Positions 1-9,600 of a stretch of 26,443 nt of DNA are shown here, piece after piece; position 1 is the first letter of the stretch; the number at the start of each line of letters is the position of its first letter. Origin of the DNA: CAZITB01 sp964542055 (GTDB taxonomy: Bacteria; Planctomycetota; Phycisphaerae; Sedimentisphaerales; CAMDDF01); NCBI GenBank assembly GCA_964542055.1, contig CAZITB010000026.1, positions 1-26,443 of the forward strand. Direction: 5' to 3'. The notes beneath the pieces were generated by a model, which was not told the origin of the DNA, ran no database searches, and was given only the letters and a program-made list of their open reading frames with translations. The position numbers and the translations under genes were made by a program.

Positions 1-216
1 TCCAAGATGTATCTAGCTGTAAACAAAGAACTTAAGTTTTATTCAGCAAATCCTACTTATGGGTCCGGATTACCGGTTGGTGCTTGCGTGGACATAGCCT
101 ATTTCGCAGACAGATGGCTTGACAGTTTTTCTCAGGATCATTGCCAGGCATCGGATATCAATCAGGACGGAAAGGTGGATTTTAAAGACTTCGTCGAAGT
201 TGCGGAGAATTGGTAA
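1..216 (+). CDS. C-terminal end of exported protein with dockerin-like tail (5' partial)
   Basis: The reading frame is open from the first base of the window, so the real start lies upstream; the ATG at position 7 is only an internal Met. The stop is TAA at 214-216. The visible 71 residues end in two tandem EF-hand-like half repeats: a degenerate first one around VDIAYFADRWL and a clear second one, SDINQDGKVDFKDF, followed by VAENW at the terminus. The Dx(N)xDGxVDxxDF pattern is the calcium-binding loop and helix start seen in type I dockerins and in the dockerin-like tails common on exported Phycisphaerae proteins. In cellulosomes such modules bind cohesins; here the partner is unknown. The catalytic or binding part of the protein is outside the window, so its function cannot be given. 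The same tail style recurs on the exported protein ending at 11192. Confidence 0.8.
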   Translation, partial: SKMYLAVNKELKFYSANPTYGSGLPVGACVDIAYFADRWLDSFSQDHCQASDINQDGKVDFKDFVEVAENW

Positions 217-635
217 ATTTTTTTATTATAAATTTTGATAAGGATTAACTTAATTTAGAATTGCAAGAGAACATACTTAATGTCATAATAGAAATATTTA
301 TGCTAGAGAACAATATTTGAAAAAGATATCCAATAATATCGACATAAATACAATGTGTTCATCTTTTTCAAGAAAAGATTATTTTATCCAAAAATTCACA
401 AACGCGGCTTTGATCATTTGGTAGCATTTTAGTTGCTGTGTATATGCAACGAAGAATTTTAAAAATTATGCACTGAATAAAAGCTGCACAAGCACCGCTT
501 TTCATGCGGTGTGAGTTATTCTGAAAAAGATAGAAATTTTAGATCAGCCAGTAAAATCTTTAAGACTTTTGCAATGGCAATGGAATGATGTAAGTAGAAT
601 TTAATTTATAAAACTGGTATTTTAAGGAGAAAAAA
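217..635. other. Intergenic region with two hairpins, no gene seen
   Basis: This is an A+T-rich gap of 419 bases between the dockerin-tailed gene and the glycoside-hydrolase-like gene. I see no credible coding frame. Two hairpins stand out. One has arms GTTGC (432-436) and GCAAC (446-450). The other has arms CACCGC (493-498) and GCGGTG (506-511) around a 7-nt loop, enclosed by a further GAATAA (475-480) / TTATTC (516-521) pairing. Neither is followed by a T-run, so neither is a good intrinsic terminator. They could form a structured 5' leader for the downstream gene. A strong ribosome binding site AAGGAG lies just before the ATG at 636. I could not define a convincing promoter. Confidence 0.5.
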
Positions 636-3041
636 ATGAAAACAAACCTTTTTTATTTTATGTTGATTTCAATACTAACCGTCTTTTTGACTAATGATAT
701 CTCAGCTGTTCAATTTGTAAATGAGAGCAATAAAGTTAGTCTGGAAAATGATTTGCTGACCTTTACTTATGATCTAGAAAATAATACGTATAGTTTGCTT
801 GACAAGAACATCGATAAATTAGTCTTATCTAAAGCTTACGCCAGCATTAATTCCAATAATTTTGAAAGTGAAAAAAAACCTGACGCCAAGGTAATTTCCA
901 TAAAGGATGATATCGGGACTGGTAAGAAAATCGAAATTCTTTGCGAGAACAGTTCCGAAGTAATTTATATTTTCCATGCGACTGTTTATGACAGTAAGAG
1001 TTATGTAGTCCTGAATGCCGGTATTATAAATAATTCTCCAAATGACGTAAAAGTCAATCAAATAGCTCCACTTCAAAGTGGGATAGCTTTCGGCCATCTG
1101 GATAGCCCTCAAGATATAGTAATGCTTAATGGTCAAGCAGGGGGCGGAGATTCAAAGATCGAAAAAACTGATAAAATGCAAAGCCCCAATAATTTGATGG
1201 TAACTCTCGGTAATAATAGTAGTAGAAGTACACTTGTTATTGGTGGGCTCCATTATTTTGATTTTGGAAAATGGGTATCCGCAGAGAAACTGAAAAATGA
1301 TGGTATAAAATTGAATGTTGAATACAGAGACAAAGTAGGTAGACTCGTCGATGCCGGTTCGAAGTATATACCACAAGACAGTTGTTACATTGATTTGATC
1401 AGTGCTAATCCTTTTGAATCTTTGGAACAGTATGGCAGCACTTTGAAGACCGCAAATCAAGCGAATCCGAATATTTACAGCTTTCCAACCGTATGTCTTT
1501 GGTATGCCAGCGTACCTACTTGGGGCGGAACTGATGATGAGTTTCTGAATAATTCCGTAGGTGCTGTAAAAGAAATGGAACATGCTGTCGCTAGTGGGTT
1601 TTTGAAATACGCCCCAGTCGCTGTTAGATTAGTACCTGATTTGTATGAAGATTATTGTGAACAGGGGTGGTGGGATGACGAACATTGGCAAAAATATGAC
1701 CGCTATGTAGAACCGTATGAAACTACCGAAAAATGGGCACAGGCAATACTAAAAATGGGTGGACTGCCTTTTACTTATTTCCAATCAGGATTTACATCGC
1801 TTGATTATGCAGCGGCTTATCCTGGTCATTTTCTTTTCAACGATTCATCTTGCGCTAAAACCGAGGGCGAGCCGCAAATGCTCGTTAAAAACAGAAATAT
1901 TCATGGAAGATGTACATATGATTATACTGACCCCGGGTTTATAGATCATCTCAAAAATGTCTGGTCTAATCTCAGAAATGGCGGTGTCAAAGGTGTTATG
2001 TTTGACTATCCAGAAACAGCATGGATAGAAAAAGGGGGCTTCGAAAATAAGTATGCAACAACGGCATCTGCTTATAGAAATGTATTTCAGTTATCGAAAA
2101 ATGGATTAGGTCCAAACTCATATATACATGAAAGAAACGTAGCAGGCCAACCATTCCTCGATGTTACTGCCGGTATCGTTGACAACCAGCGTGTTTGGGT
2201 AGATACAGATCTTGCAAATCCGGAAATGTACACCAGGTGTGCTCTTCGTTGGTACAAAACACGCAAAGTTTTCACTTATGATACAGATTCTAAAAATCTT
2301 TTTAAAGTCGCCCCTAACAACATAGATGGTCTCCGTCAGATGTTGTCAATGGTTTATATAACAAGCGGAAGATTGCTTTTGGCAAATAGCTTCAACCACA
2401 TTACCGATGAGCAAATCTTTACGATGAGTCGAGTTTTCCCTGTGCATTCAACACCGATAACTGCCCGACCTTTAGATATGCTTGAATGTAAAGCGAATCC
2501 GCAAATATATGATTTAGAAATAAATAAAGATTGGCATCAAATTGCGTTTTTTAATACAGACCTTGAAAATAGTGCTAAAATTTCTGTAGAGATTTCAAGC
2601 AATTCTGCTTTTGGAGGTATGGGATTAGACCCAAATGAAAAATATCATGTCTATGATTTCTGGAACGATGAATATCTCGGAAAGGTTGCAGGTAATGGAC
2701 GATTAGAACAAGAACTTCGGGCAGGTGAAGTTAGGATGATGTCTGTACATAAATCAATTGACAGGCCTAATTTCATTTCCACAAATCGACATTTGATGCA
2801 GGGTTATGTTGAATTGAAAGATGTTCAATGGAATTCGAAAAAGAAGATTTTGTCAGGGAAAGCAGATGTAGTTGGCGGTGAAACATTCAAAATAGTGATT
2901 GCTGCTAATGGCTTTGTTCCATCGGCTAGTCGTGTCATTTCTGCAAATTCAAAACTTACTGATACCAAAAAAGGTGTGTTTGATTTGCTGATTGATTCAT
3001 CCAAAAATAAAACTGTAAAATGGAGAGTTTCGTTCAATTAA
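636..3041 (+). CDS. Secreted glycoside-hydrolase-like protein (alpha-galactosidase/GH-D-like barrel)
   Basis: 801 residues preceded by AAGGAG, with a Sec-type signal peptide (residues 1 to about 24), so exported. Residues 25-270 look like the N-terminal beta-sandwich typical of GH36/GH31-type enzymes. Residues 280-600 look like a (beta/alpha)8 barrel: CLWYASVPTW near 287, EQGWWDDEHW near 342, YDYTDPGF near 428, and GVMFDYPE at 453-460, where Asp457 sits at a strand end like the nucleophile of retaining alpha-galactosidases. VDNQRVWVDTD (516-526) may supply the acid/base. Residues 640-705 resemble the C-terminal beta-domain after such barrels, and a small Ig-like module follows (about 720-800). 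The family assignment rests on motif layout only; GH27, GH36 or an unclassified family are all possible. The symporter gene 132 bp downstream on the same strand suggests that the released sugar is imported. There is no dockerin tail. Confidence 0.6.
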   Translation: MKTNLFYFMLISILTVFLTNDISAVQFVNESNKVSLENDLLTFTYDLENNTYSLLDKNIDKLVLSKAYASINSNNFESEKKPDAKVISIKDDIGTGKKIEILCENSSEVIYIFHATVYDSKSYVVLNAGIINNSPNDVKVNQIAPLQSGIAFGHLDSPQDIVMLNGQAGGGDSKIEKTDKMQSPNNLMVTLGNNSSRSTLVIGGLHYFDFGKWVSAEKLKNDGIKLNVEYRDKVGRLVDAGSKYIPQDSCYIDLISANPFESLEQYGSTLKTANQANPNIYSFPTVCLWYASVPTWGGTDDEFLNNSVGAVKEMEHAVASGFLKYAPVAVRLVPDLYEDYCEQGWWDDEHWQKYDRYVEPYETTEKWAQAILKMGGLPFTYFQSGFTSLDYAAAYPGHFLFNDSSCAKTEGEPQMLVKNRNIHGRCTYDYTDPGFIDHLKNVWSNLRNGGVKGVMFDYPETAWIEKGGFENKYATTASAYRNVFQLSKNGLGPNSYIHERNVAGQPFLDVTAGIVDNQRVWVDTDLANPEMYTRCALRWYKTRKVFTYDTDSKNLFKVAPNNIDGLRQMLSMVYITSGRLLLANSFNHITDEQIFTMSRVFPVHSTPITARPLDMLECKANPQIYDLEINKDWHQIAFFNTDLENSAKISVEISSNSAFGGMGLDPNEKYHVYDFWNDEYLGKVAGNGRLEQELRAGEVRMMSVHKSIDRPNFISTNRHLMQGYVELKDVQWNSKKKILSGKADVVGGETFKIVIAANGFVPSASRVISANSKLTDTKKGVFDLLIDSSKNKTVKWRVSFN

Positions 3042-3173
3042 TTACATTTGGAATGAATACAAAGTAATTTTAAAGTTGTATTTTGAATGATAGTTTTTTT
3101 CCATAATTTAATTTAGAGAACTATATTCTGCTATACATGGAATAGCGTTGCGAAAAAGATTAAAGGGAATTTT

Positions 3174-4781
3174 ATGCAAATAACATTAATAGACTTTTTG
3201 GTTTTTTTTGGCTTTATAGCCGCGGTAGTTTCATTGTCGTTATGGGCGAGCAGAAAGGAAAGTGATTCTGCAGACTATTTTCTAGCTGGAAGGTCTTTGA
3301 CATGGCCGCTGATCGGTTTGTCTTTGTTGGCGTCAAATATATCAACCGAGCAGTTCATAGGAATGTCTGGTGCGGCTTTTGGAAGAGTTGGACTAGCGAT
3401 TGCCAGTTACGAATTGATGTCTGCAGTAGTTCTTGTATTCGTTGCCTGGTGGCTTCTACCGAAATTTCTAAAAGCAGGCATCTATACTATGCCTGAATTT
3501 TTAGAATACCGTTATAACTCTACCAGCAGGTCGATACTTGCTTTTTTTATGATGCTGGCCTATGTGCTTGTTGCTTTAGCCACTGTGTTATACTCTGGAG
3601 CTATAGCACTGAACGGAATGTTTGATTTTGATTCAATTTTAACATCAAACTTCGGGTTTTCGCAAGACCAGGCAAATTTTTGGGCCTTAATGTTTGCTAT
3701 AATTTTCATTGCTTTAATTGGAGGCACATACACCCTCTATGGTGGGCTAAAGGCTGTTGTCTGGGCAGATTTGATTCAGGGCTCAGCATTGATACTCGGA
3801 GGAGGGCTTGTAACCGTTCTTGGTTTTAAGTATATAGGTGGAGACAGCGGCTTTTTACACGGAGTCAAAATATTTGCACAAGAAAATGAATCAAAACTTA
3901 ATTTAATATTACCTTGGAACGATCCGGATGTCCCATGGGTTGCTGTTTTTATTGGCGGTTTATGGATACCGGCAATCTTTTATTGGGGCCTCAATCAGTT
4001 TATTACACAACGTACTCTGGGTGCCAAAAATTTAGCTGAAGGCCAGAAGGGAATAATGTTCGCGGCCTTTTTGAAACTTCTTACACCGGCAATTGTTGTA
4101 GTTCCCGGGATTATTGCTTTTCATCTTTATAAAGATCAGATATCAAACCCGGATGAAGCATATCCTTACTTGGTGCAAAATATGCTTCCACCATATCTTC
4201 GAGGTATTCTTCTTGCTGCTCTGTTCGGGGCTGTTATCAGCTCCTTTAACGCTATGCTCAATTCGGCAGCCACAATTTTTACCATGGACTTCTATACTCG
4301 CTATATCAACCCGCAGGCAGCAGGACACAAGATCATAAGGGTCGGACGTATCGCAACCGGAACTTTTCTTCTAATGGCAATAATCTGGTCTCCAATGATC
4401 TATTTTTTAGGTGAAGGAGTGTTTGTCTACATACAGAAGTTTTGGGGATTCATTACACCTGGTATTGTAAGTGCATTTATAATAGGCATGTTAATTAAAA
4501 GAACGCCGGCATTTTCGGCGAATATTGCGATGATAATGAATATCCCTGTTTATGGATTGTTGCTTTATTTTCTTCCTAATGTAGCTTTCCTACACCATAT
4601 GGCGATAACTTTTCTTATCCTTTCAGCTTTTATGATAGTAGCTACTTTGTTCAAACCTCTTAAAGAGCCGGTTCATATGCCTGAAAATAAGGATATCAAT
4701 CTTGACAGGCAGCCCTCGTTATATATCGTGGGTACGATAGTCTTAGTACTAGTAGCGTTGCTGTTTATTGTTTTTAGATAG
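3174..4781 (+). CDS. Sodium:solute symporter (SSS family, SGLT-like)
   Basis: 535 residues with the hydrophobic profile of a sodium/solute symporter (TC 2.A.21) with about 14 membrane helices; family members are usually 480-600 residues. The start is supported by AAAGGGA 5-6 nt before the ATG. Recognisable landmarks are DYFLAGRSLTWPLIGLSLLA (residues 34-53), whose following ISTEQFIG segment belongs to the unwound first core helix, GGTYTLYGGLKAVVWADLIQG in the middle (SSS signature 1-like) and QRTLGAKNLAEGQKG (signature 2-like). This places it near the SGLT/vSGLT branch, which imports monosaccharides with sodium in the inner membrane. The exact sugar cannot be read from sequence. It lies downstream of the glycoside-hydrolase-like gene with no terminator visible between them, so the two are probably co-expressed. 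Confidence 0.85.
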   Translation: MQITLIDFLVFFGFIAAVVSLSLWASRKESDSADYFLAGRSLTWPLIGLSLLASNISTEQFIGMSGAAFGRVGLAIASYELMSAVVLVFVAWWLLPKFLKAGIYTMPEFLEYRYNSTSRSILAFFMMLAYVLVALATVLYSGAIALNGMFDFDSILTSNFGFSQDQANFWALMFAIIFIALIGGTYTLYGGLKAVVWADLIQGSALILGGGLVTVLGFKYIGGDSGFLHGVKIFAQENESKLNLILPWNDPDVPWVAVFIGGLWIPAIFYWGLNQFITQRTLGAKNLAEGQKGIMFAAFLKLLTPAIVVVPGIIAFHLYKDQISNPDEAYPYLVQNMLPPYLRGILLAALFGAVISSFNAMLNSAATIFTMDFYTRYINPQAAGHKIIRVGRIATGTFLLMAIIWSPMIYFLGEGVFVYIQKFWGFITPGIVSAFIIGMLIKRTPAFSANIAMIMNIPVYGLLLYFLPNVAFLHHMAITFLILSAFMIVATLFKPLKEPVHMPENKDINLDRQPSLYIVGTIVLVLVALLFIVFR

Positions 4782-4879
4782 TGTTTGTGATGTATATCTA
4801 TGGAGCGGAGTGGCAAAAATTAATTTGACATAAACTCTTTGACACAGACATTTAAAAATCGTTAAAAAGTTTACGCATT

Positions 4880-6559
4880 CTAATCCGCTGCGGCTACTGT
4901 CAGATTTTGCAACGGTAAATCCTTTTCACGGCAGATCAATTTGGCCTTTTTAAGCTGAGGTTTATCAAGAGTTTTTTCAATATATGACAACCGATTTTGA
5001 GACTCGACATGGCCATTTAAAGCAGCATGACTATACCAGACATAAGCTAAAACCATGTCTTTTGACACTCCACGGCCATATTCATACATTTTTGCCAACA
5101 GATTTTGTGCTGTGACATCATTATCCTGGGCAGCCTTTGAAATCAAATCCTCTGCCTTTTTATAATCGCCAGATTTTATATAAAGTAAACCAAGGTTTGT
5201 ACGAGCAAGAGTTCTGCCCTGCTTGGCCGCTAACTTAAGCCATTTTTCAGCTATTTTTTCATCCTTTTCAACTCCCAAGCCTTTCAAATACATCAAACCA
5301 AGATTCGTCTGGGCAATGGCAAAACCCTGCTGGGCAGCAAGCTGATAATATTGGGCCGCTTTTGACATATCCTTTTTGACCCCTAAACCATTGTAATACA
5401 TATTGCCCAAAGTGTACTGTGATTGAGCGACATCTTTATGGGCAGCCTGCTCAAACAATTCTCGTGCTTTATCAAAATTCTGATCTACTCCCCGGCCCTG
5501 GTAGTAAAGCAGTGCCAAATTATTTATTGCCGGGCCATATTCGTTTTTAGCAGCCTTTTGATACCACTGGATCGCTTCGGTTAAATCAACCGGCATGCCG
5601 TCGCCCTGACTGTTCATTACTCCCAGCATATACTGCGCATAAGAGAAATTCTGATCTGCGGCTTGTTTAAAAAGCTGGTGAGCTTTATCATAATCCTTGA
5701 CAAATCCCAAACCTTCATAATACATAATCGCAAGGCTTGACAGTGCCTGCGGATATCCCTTATCAGCAAGATTTTCAAAATATTCTTTAGCTTTTGTCAA
5801 ATCCTGTGACGTGCCCCGACCCTGCAAATATAGAAGTGCCAGGTTCTGCTGTGCTGGTCCAAAACCTTCGTTAGCTGCTTTTTCATACCAGTAAGCGGCC
5901 TTTTCGGGCACTTTCATCACTCCTAAACCCTCTTCGTACAACATTGCCAGAGTATTTTGAGCAGGTAGATGTCCTTTTTCAGCAGCAAGTTTAATCAGAT
6001 CAGCTGCTTTGGCGGGTTGGCATGGAACATTGATACCATGCAGGTACATCGTGCCCAAAACAAATTGCGAATTTGCATGGCCATTAAGTGCACTTTGGCG
6101 GAGATATTTCAGTGCCTGACTCTTAACATCTCCATCAACTTCATTTCGAATTGCCATAACTCCCAGGTTATTCATCGCTGAAATATTATACTTTTGAGCA
6201 GCGTCAAAAAATAATTCCTGTGCACGTGACTTGTCCTGTTCTAAACCGCGGCCAAGGTAATACATTCTCCCGAGATTATTTTTGGCATGAGCAAAACCGT
6301 TTTGCGAAGAAAGACCGTACCAGTAAGCAGCTTGATTTAAATTCGGTTCAATGCCTAATCCCTTTTCATACATTAGACCCAGATAAAACTGTGCACCGGG
6401 ATCACCGTCATCCGCTAAGGGTTTCCAGGTATTGAAGGCCTTATTGTAATTTCGATTCTCAAATTCGGTATAACCTTGTTGCAAACCTTGACTGCAACCT
6501 GAAACAAAAATCGACATAATAATTAATATCCAGCAGGCTTTTTTGTATTTATCATTCAT
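4880..6559 (-). CDS. Sel1-repeat lipoprotein
   Basis: 559 residues. The N-terminus has a hydrophobic signal segment ending in a lipobox, FVSG followed by Cys22, so it is predicted to be lipid-anchored. The rest is about 13-14 tandem Sel1-like repeats of about 36 residues (core pattern A..NLG.MY..G.GV..D...A..WY..AA). They run from about residue 55 to 530 and form a long alpha-solenoid used for protein binding. The start is supported by AGGAG 7 nt before the ATG. A perfect TATAAT lies at 6578-6583 on the minus strand, but I see no matching -35. The gene follows the TonB-dependent receptor by 113 bp with no convincing terminator, so it may be read through from that operon. A role as a periplasmic or outer-membrane scaffold for the receptor is inference. 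Confidence 0.85.
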   Translation of the reverse strand: MNDKYKKACWILIIMSIFVSGCSQGLQQGYTEFENRNYNKAFNTWKPLADDGDPGAQFYLGLMYEKGLGIEPNLNQAAYWYGLSSQNGFAHAKNNLGRMYYLGRGLEQDKSRAQELFFDAAQKYNISAMNNLGVMAIRNEVDGDVKSQALKYLRQSALNGHANSQFVLGTMYLHGINVPCQPAKAADLIKLAAEKGHLPAQNTLAMLYEEGLGVMKVPEKAAYWYEKAANEGFGPAQQNLALLYLQGRGTSQDLTKAKEYFENLADKGYPQALSSLAIMYYEGLGFVKDYDKAHQLFKQAADQNFSYAQYMLGVMNSQGDGMPVDLTEAIQWYQKAAKNEYGPAINNLALLYYQGRGVDQNFDKARELFEQAAHKDVAQSQYTLGNMYYNGLGVKKDMSKAAQYYQLAAQQGFAIAQTNLGLMYLKGLGVEKDEKIAEKWLKLAAKQGRTLARTNLGLLYIKSGDYKKAEDLISKAAQDNDVTAQNLLAKMYEYGRGVSKDMVLAYVWYSHAALNGHVESQNRLSYIEKTLDKPQLKKAKLICREKDLPLQNLTVAAAD

Positions 6560-6672
6560 GCAAATATCTCCTAAGCTATTATAGGCTCACAAAGAGATAT
6601 CGGCATATAGAGTCAGGCAGTTAACCTGCAGCTACTGTTAGTTTTGCGTTAACGTTTTGTTAGGAAGGGCGG

Positions 6673-9600
6673 TTAAAACTTTGCCCCGAGGCTTACAGAA
6701 AATTCTATCCCCTTTTTGTAGGATGTTTTAGTAACATCTCCGACTATGTCATCAGATTTATAATATGTTTCTATCGCAGGATTGAACAAATTTTTCGCCT
6801 GGAATTTCAATTTCCAGTTTTCACCTAATTTTTGCGACAAACTGAAATTCAAAGTGCCGTACTCCTTTTCATAAACGTCAGGTACATAACCTTTGGCTGA
6901 AGCACCTGCACCGGCTATCAAGGTGTCGCCCCTTACAGTATAGAAAAGTCCAAGCTGTGTTCCAAGCGATCTAATATCATAAGTAAAGAAAATATTATAG
7001 AGGTGTTCCGGGGCATTAGTCATATTGCGAACACGCTCAGCAGGAGCTCCATAATTTTCCATACTTTGAACTTGTGCGTCCAAAAGAGTTACCTGCGAAT
7101 CAATAATTGTGGCGTTTGCACCTAGCGATAAACCATTTAGCGAATCGAAAAATTGTCCCATCTGCTGGCGGATTTCAAATTCGAAACCATCGATTTCGCC
7201 CTCTGGATAGTTTACCACTGAAATGAAATCATGTGTTCCATCATCAATCTGAACGTATTCAATTGGATTTTTCACATCCTTGTGAAAATATGAAAACGAA
7301 AGCAATCCTCCCTGGTAAGGCGTGAAATCGAAACGAAGATCATAATTATCAAGCGAACTCATCTGTAAAGCAGGATTACCTACAAACTTATCACCACCGA
7401 CATATTCCTGCTGAGCGATTGGTGATAGTTCTTTAAATGTCTGGCGTGCAACTGTCTGGGAATATGACCCTCGAACTGAAAACTTTTCAAAAGGTCTGTA
7501 GTCAAAACCTATCGAAGGCAAAACGTCGGTCTGCTTGAAATCCACGTCAGAATCTTCTCTATTGAAGTTAGCGTAGTTAATAGAAAGATTACCTTCATCA
7601 GTCCAATTCCAATAGTAAAGTTTTGCACTAGGGTCGCCACTAGGACCAATATCAGGATGATTGACTATGCTCAATTCGGTGCTCTCAAAACGTGCTCCGC
7701 CTATAAGGTTAAAATATGAATTAAGCGGCAAATCCATCATACTGTACCAGGCAGAGATATTCTGCTGACCATCATAACCGACATCAAATGGGAATTCTTT
7801 GATCGGATGATTTTCATCTTGCCAGATTTGACTCCAGTCTTCATCCCAAGAACCGGCAGCCCACCAATTACTATCACCTAAATTGAGATAAGTATCCTGT
7901 TCATAAGTTCGTGAAACCTGGTCATTGAAAATACCGAACTTAAAGTATCCTTCGTCGCCGGACCATTGCTCGAAAGGCAATTTCCAATTGGCATAATATT
8001 GATCAGAAGTTTCAGAAATATCCTTCCATGACCGGTATAACCAACCAGAAGTACCTTCATCGCCACCAAAAGGACTGGAAAGATATCTTCCATCTCCAAT
8101 GGGCCAGGGCCACCATTCAGCGGAAAAGAGCCTTTTGTCTGGCTGGTATAAAGTAGATTCACTTCTGGCAACCATCCAGTCCATTTCAATTCTGTCAAAT
8201 GAAAACCAGTTTCTTAAATTCAACTGAGGCAAATCAAATTTATGATTACCGCTTAGCTGTAAAGTCTCGGTTGTTCGTTCAGTGTATTCAAGGGTTTGAT
8301 TTCTAAGTGGCGGAGAAGCGTTTCGATTAAAATCCGGCGGCAAAGGTTCGTTGAAATCAAGTTCAGGATAAATTTCAGGCCAGTAAATATGCAAGCTTTC
8401 TCTGCCGCGTATATTTTCAGCCAGAGTTACCTTATCAACTGCATCACGAGTGTACATATATAAAAGATTAATTTCATGATTTTCAGTTTCTAAACCTACC
8501 GCACCAAGACCGCCCCATTGAACGCTTTGGCTTGCCTTGGTAACATCAAAAAGCGAAGTATTCCAATCCATGTAATCATTTTCAGATGTTTCGGTTGGGT
8601 TCCCTCCCGAATAGTAAGGAATCATTTCATAAGGAGAATCTCCATCCCTCAAGTCAATACCCTGTACCCAATATTTATCATTTTTTCCATTGTCATAAAA
8701 TGAACTGTCACGCTCGTAAAAAAAACTTCCGAATCCACCGACTTTTATATCGTCAGTCAGCTGAAACTTATCTCCCATAGCCACCGACCATTTATATGCA
8801 GTTTGAGCATCTGCAGGACTAACACCTATTGCGCCGTCCCAACTTTGATTCAAACTATCTATTTGGGGGTCAATCGTTTCTGTACCCCATTTGTCAACGC
8901 CGCCGCCTTCGTAGCTTAGAAAAGGATCAGCGTCTTCAACTTGAGTATTGTAGCTGGTTCCCGTTGATACACTTAATACTCTTTCATCAGGGATACCTTT
9001 GAGCACAAGATTAACAGCACCGCCAGATGCATCGCCTTGCTGATCAGGCGTAAATGTTTTGGTAACCTGAATACTTTCAATAACAGCAGATGGAAACTGA
9101 TCAAGCTGTACTGCACGTTTGTCAGAATCGGCCGTGGGAAGTCTAACGCTGTTCATCTGTGAGTTTACATACCTGTCAGGCAGGCCACGAATGGTAGCGT
9201 ATTTTCCATCCTGAACAGTGGCACCGGAGACAAGTTTCAAAGCACTTGCGGCATCTGAGGCACCCGCCTGGCTCATAAGATCGGCACTGACTGAATCCAT
9301 AAGTGCCGGCGATTCCATCCTGAGTTCAAGCAGAGCCGCTTCTGTGCCGGTTCCAAGCTGAACATCCTGTACAACAAATTCTTCCATGTCTGTGAAATCG
9401 CCAGAAAGCCATGCATCTACCTCTGTCATCTTACCGGAAGAAACCACAACATCCGACTTTACCTGACGGACATAACCCTCTTTCGAAAATACCAGTGTAT
9501 ATGTGCCCGGCTCAACTTCGCTCAGTATGTAATTGCCTTCATCACCGGATTCGATGGTTTGACCTGTTTTGGCAATTGTTACTTTTGCTGAGGGCATAGG

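Noticed and set aside
4782..4879. Bidirectional terminator between the convergent symporter and Sel1 genes
   Set aside because: No stem with a T-run could be drawn; only weak complementarity around GTTAAAAAGTTTAC.
4880..6559. Regular repeated units suggesting a CRISPR or DNA satellite
   Set aside because: The periodicity is that of Sel1 protein repeats of about 36 codons; the DNA copies are diverged and no identical repeats with unique spacers occur.
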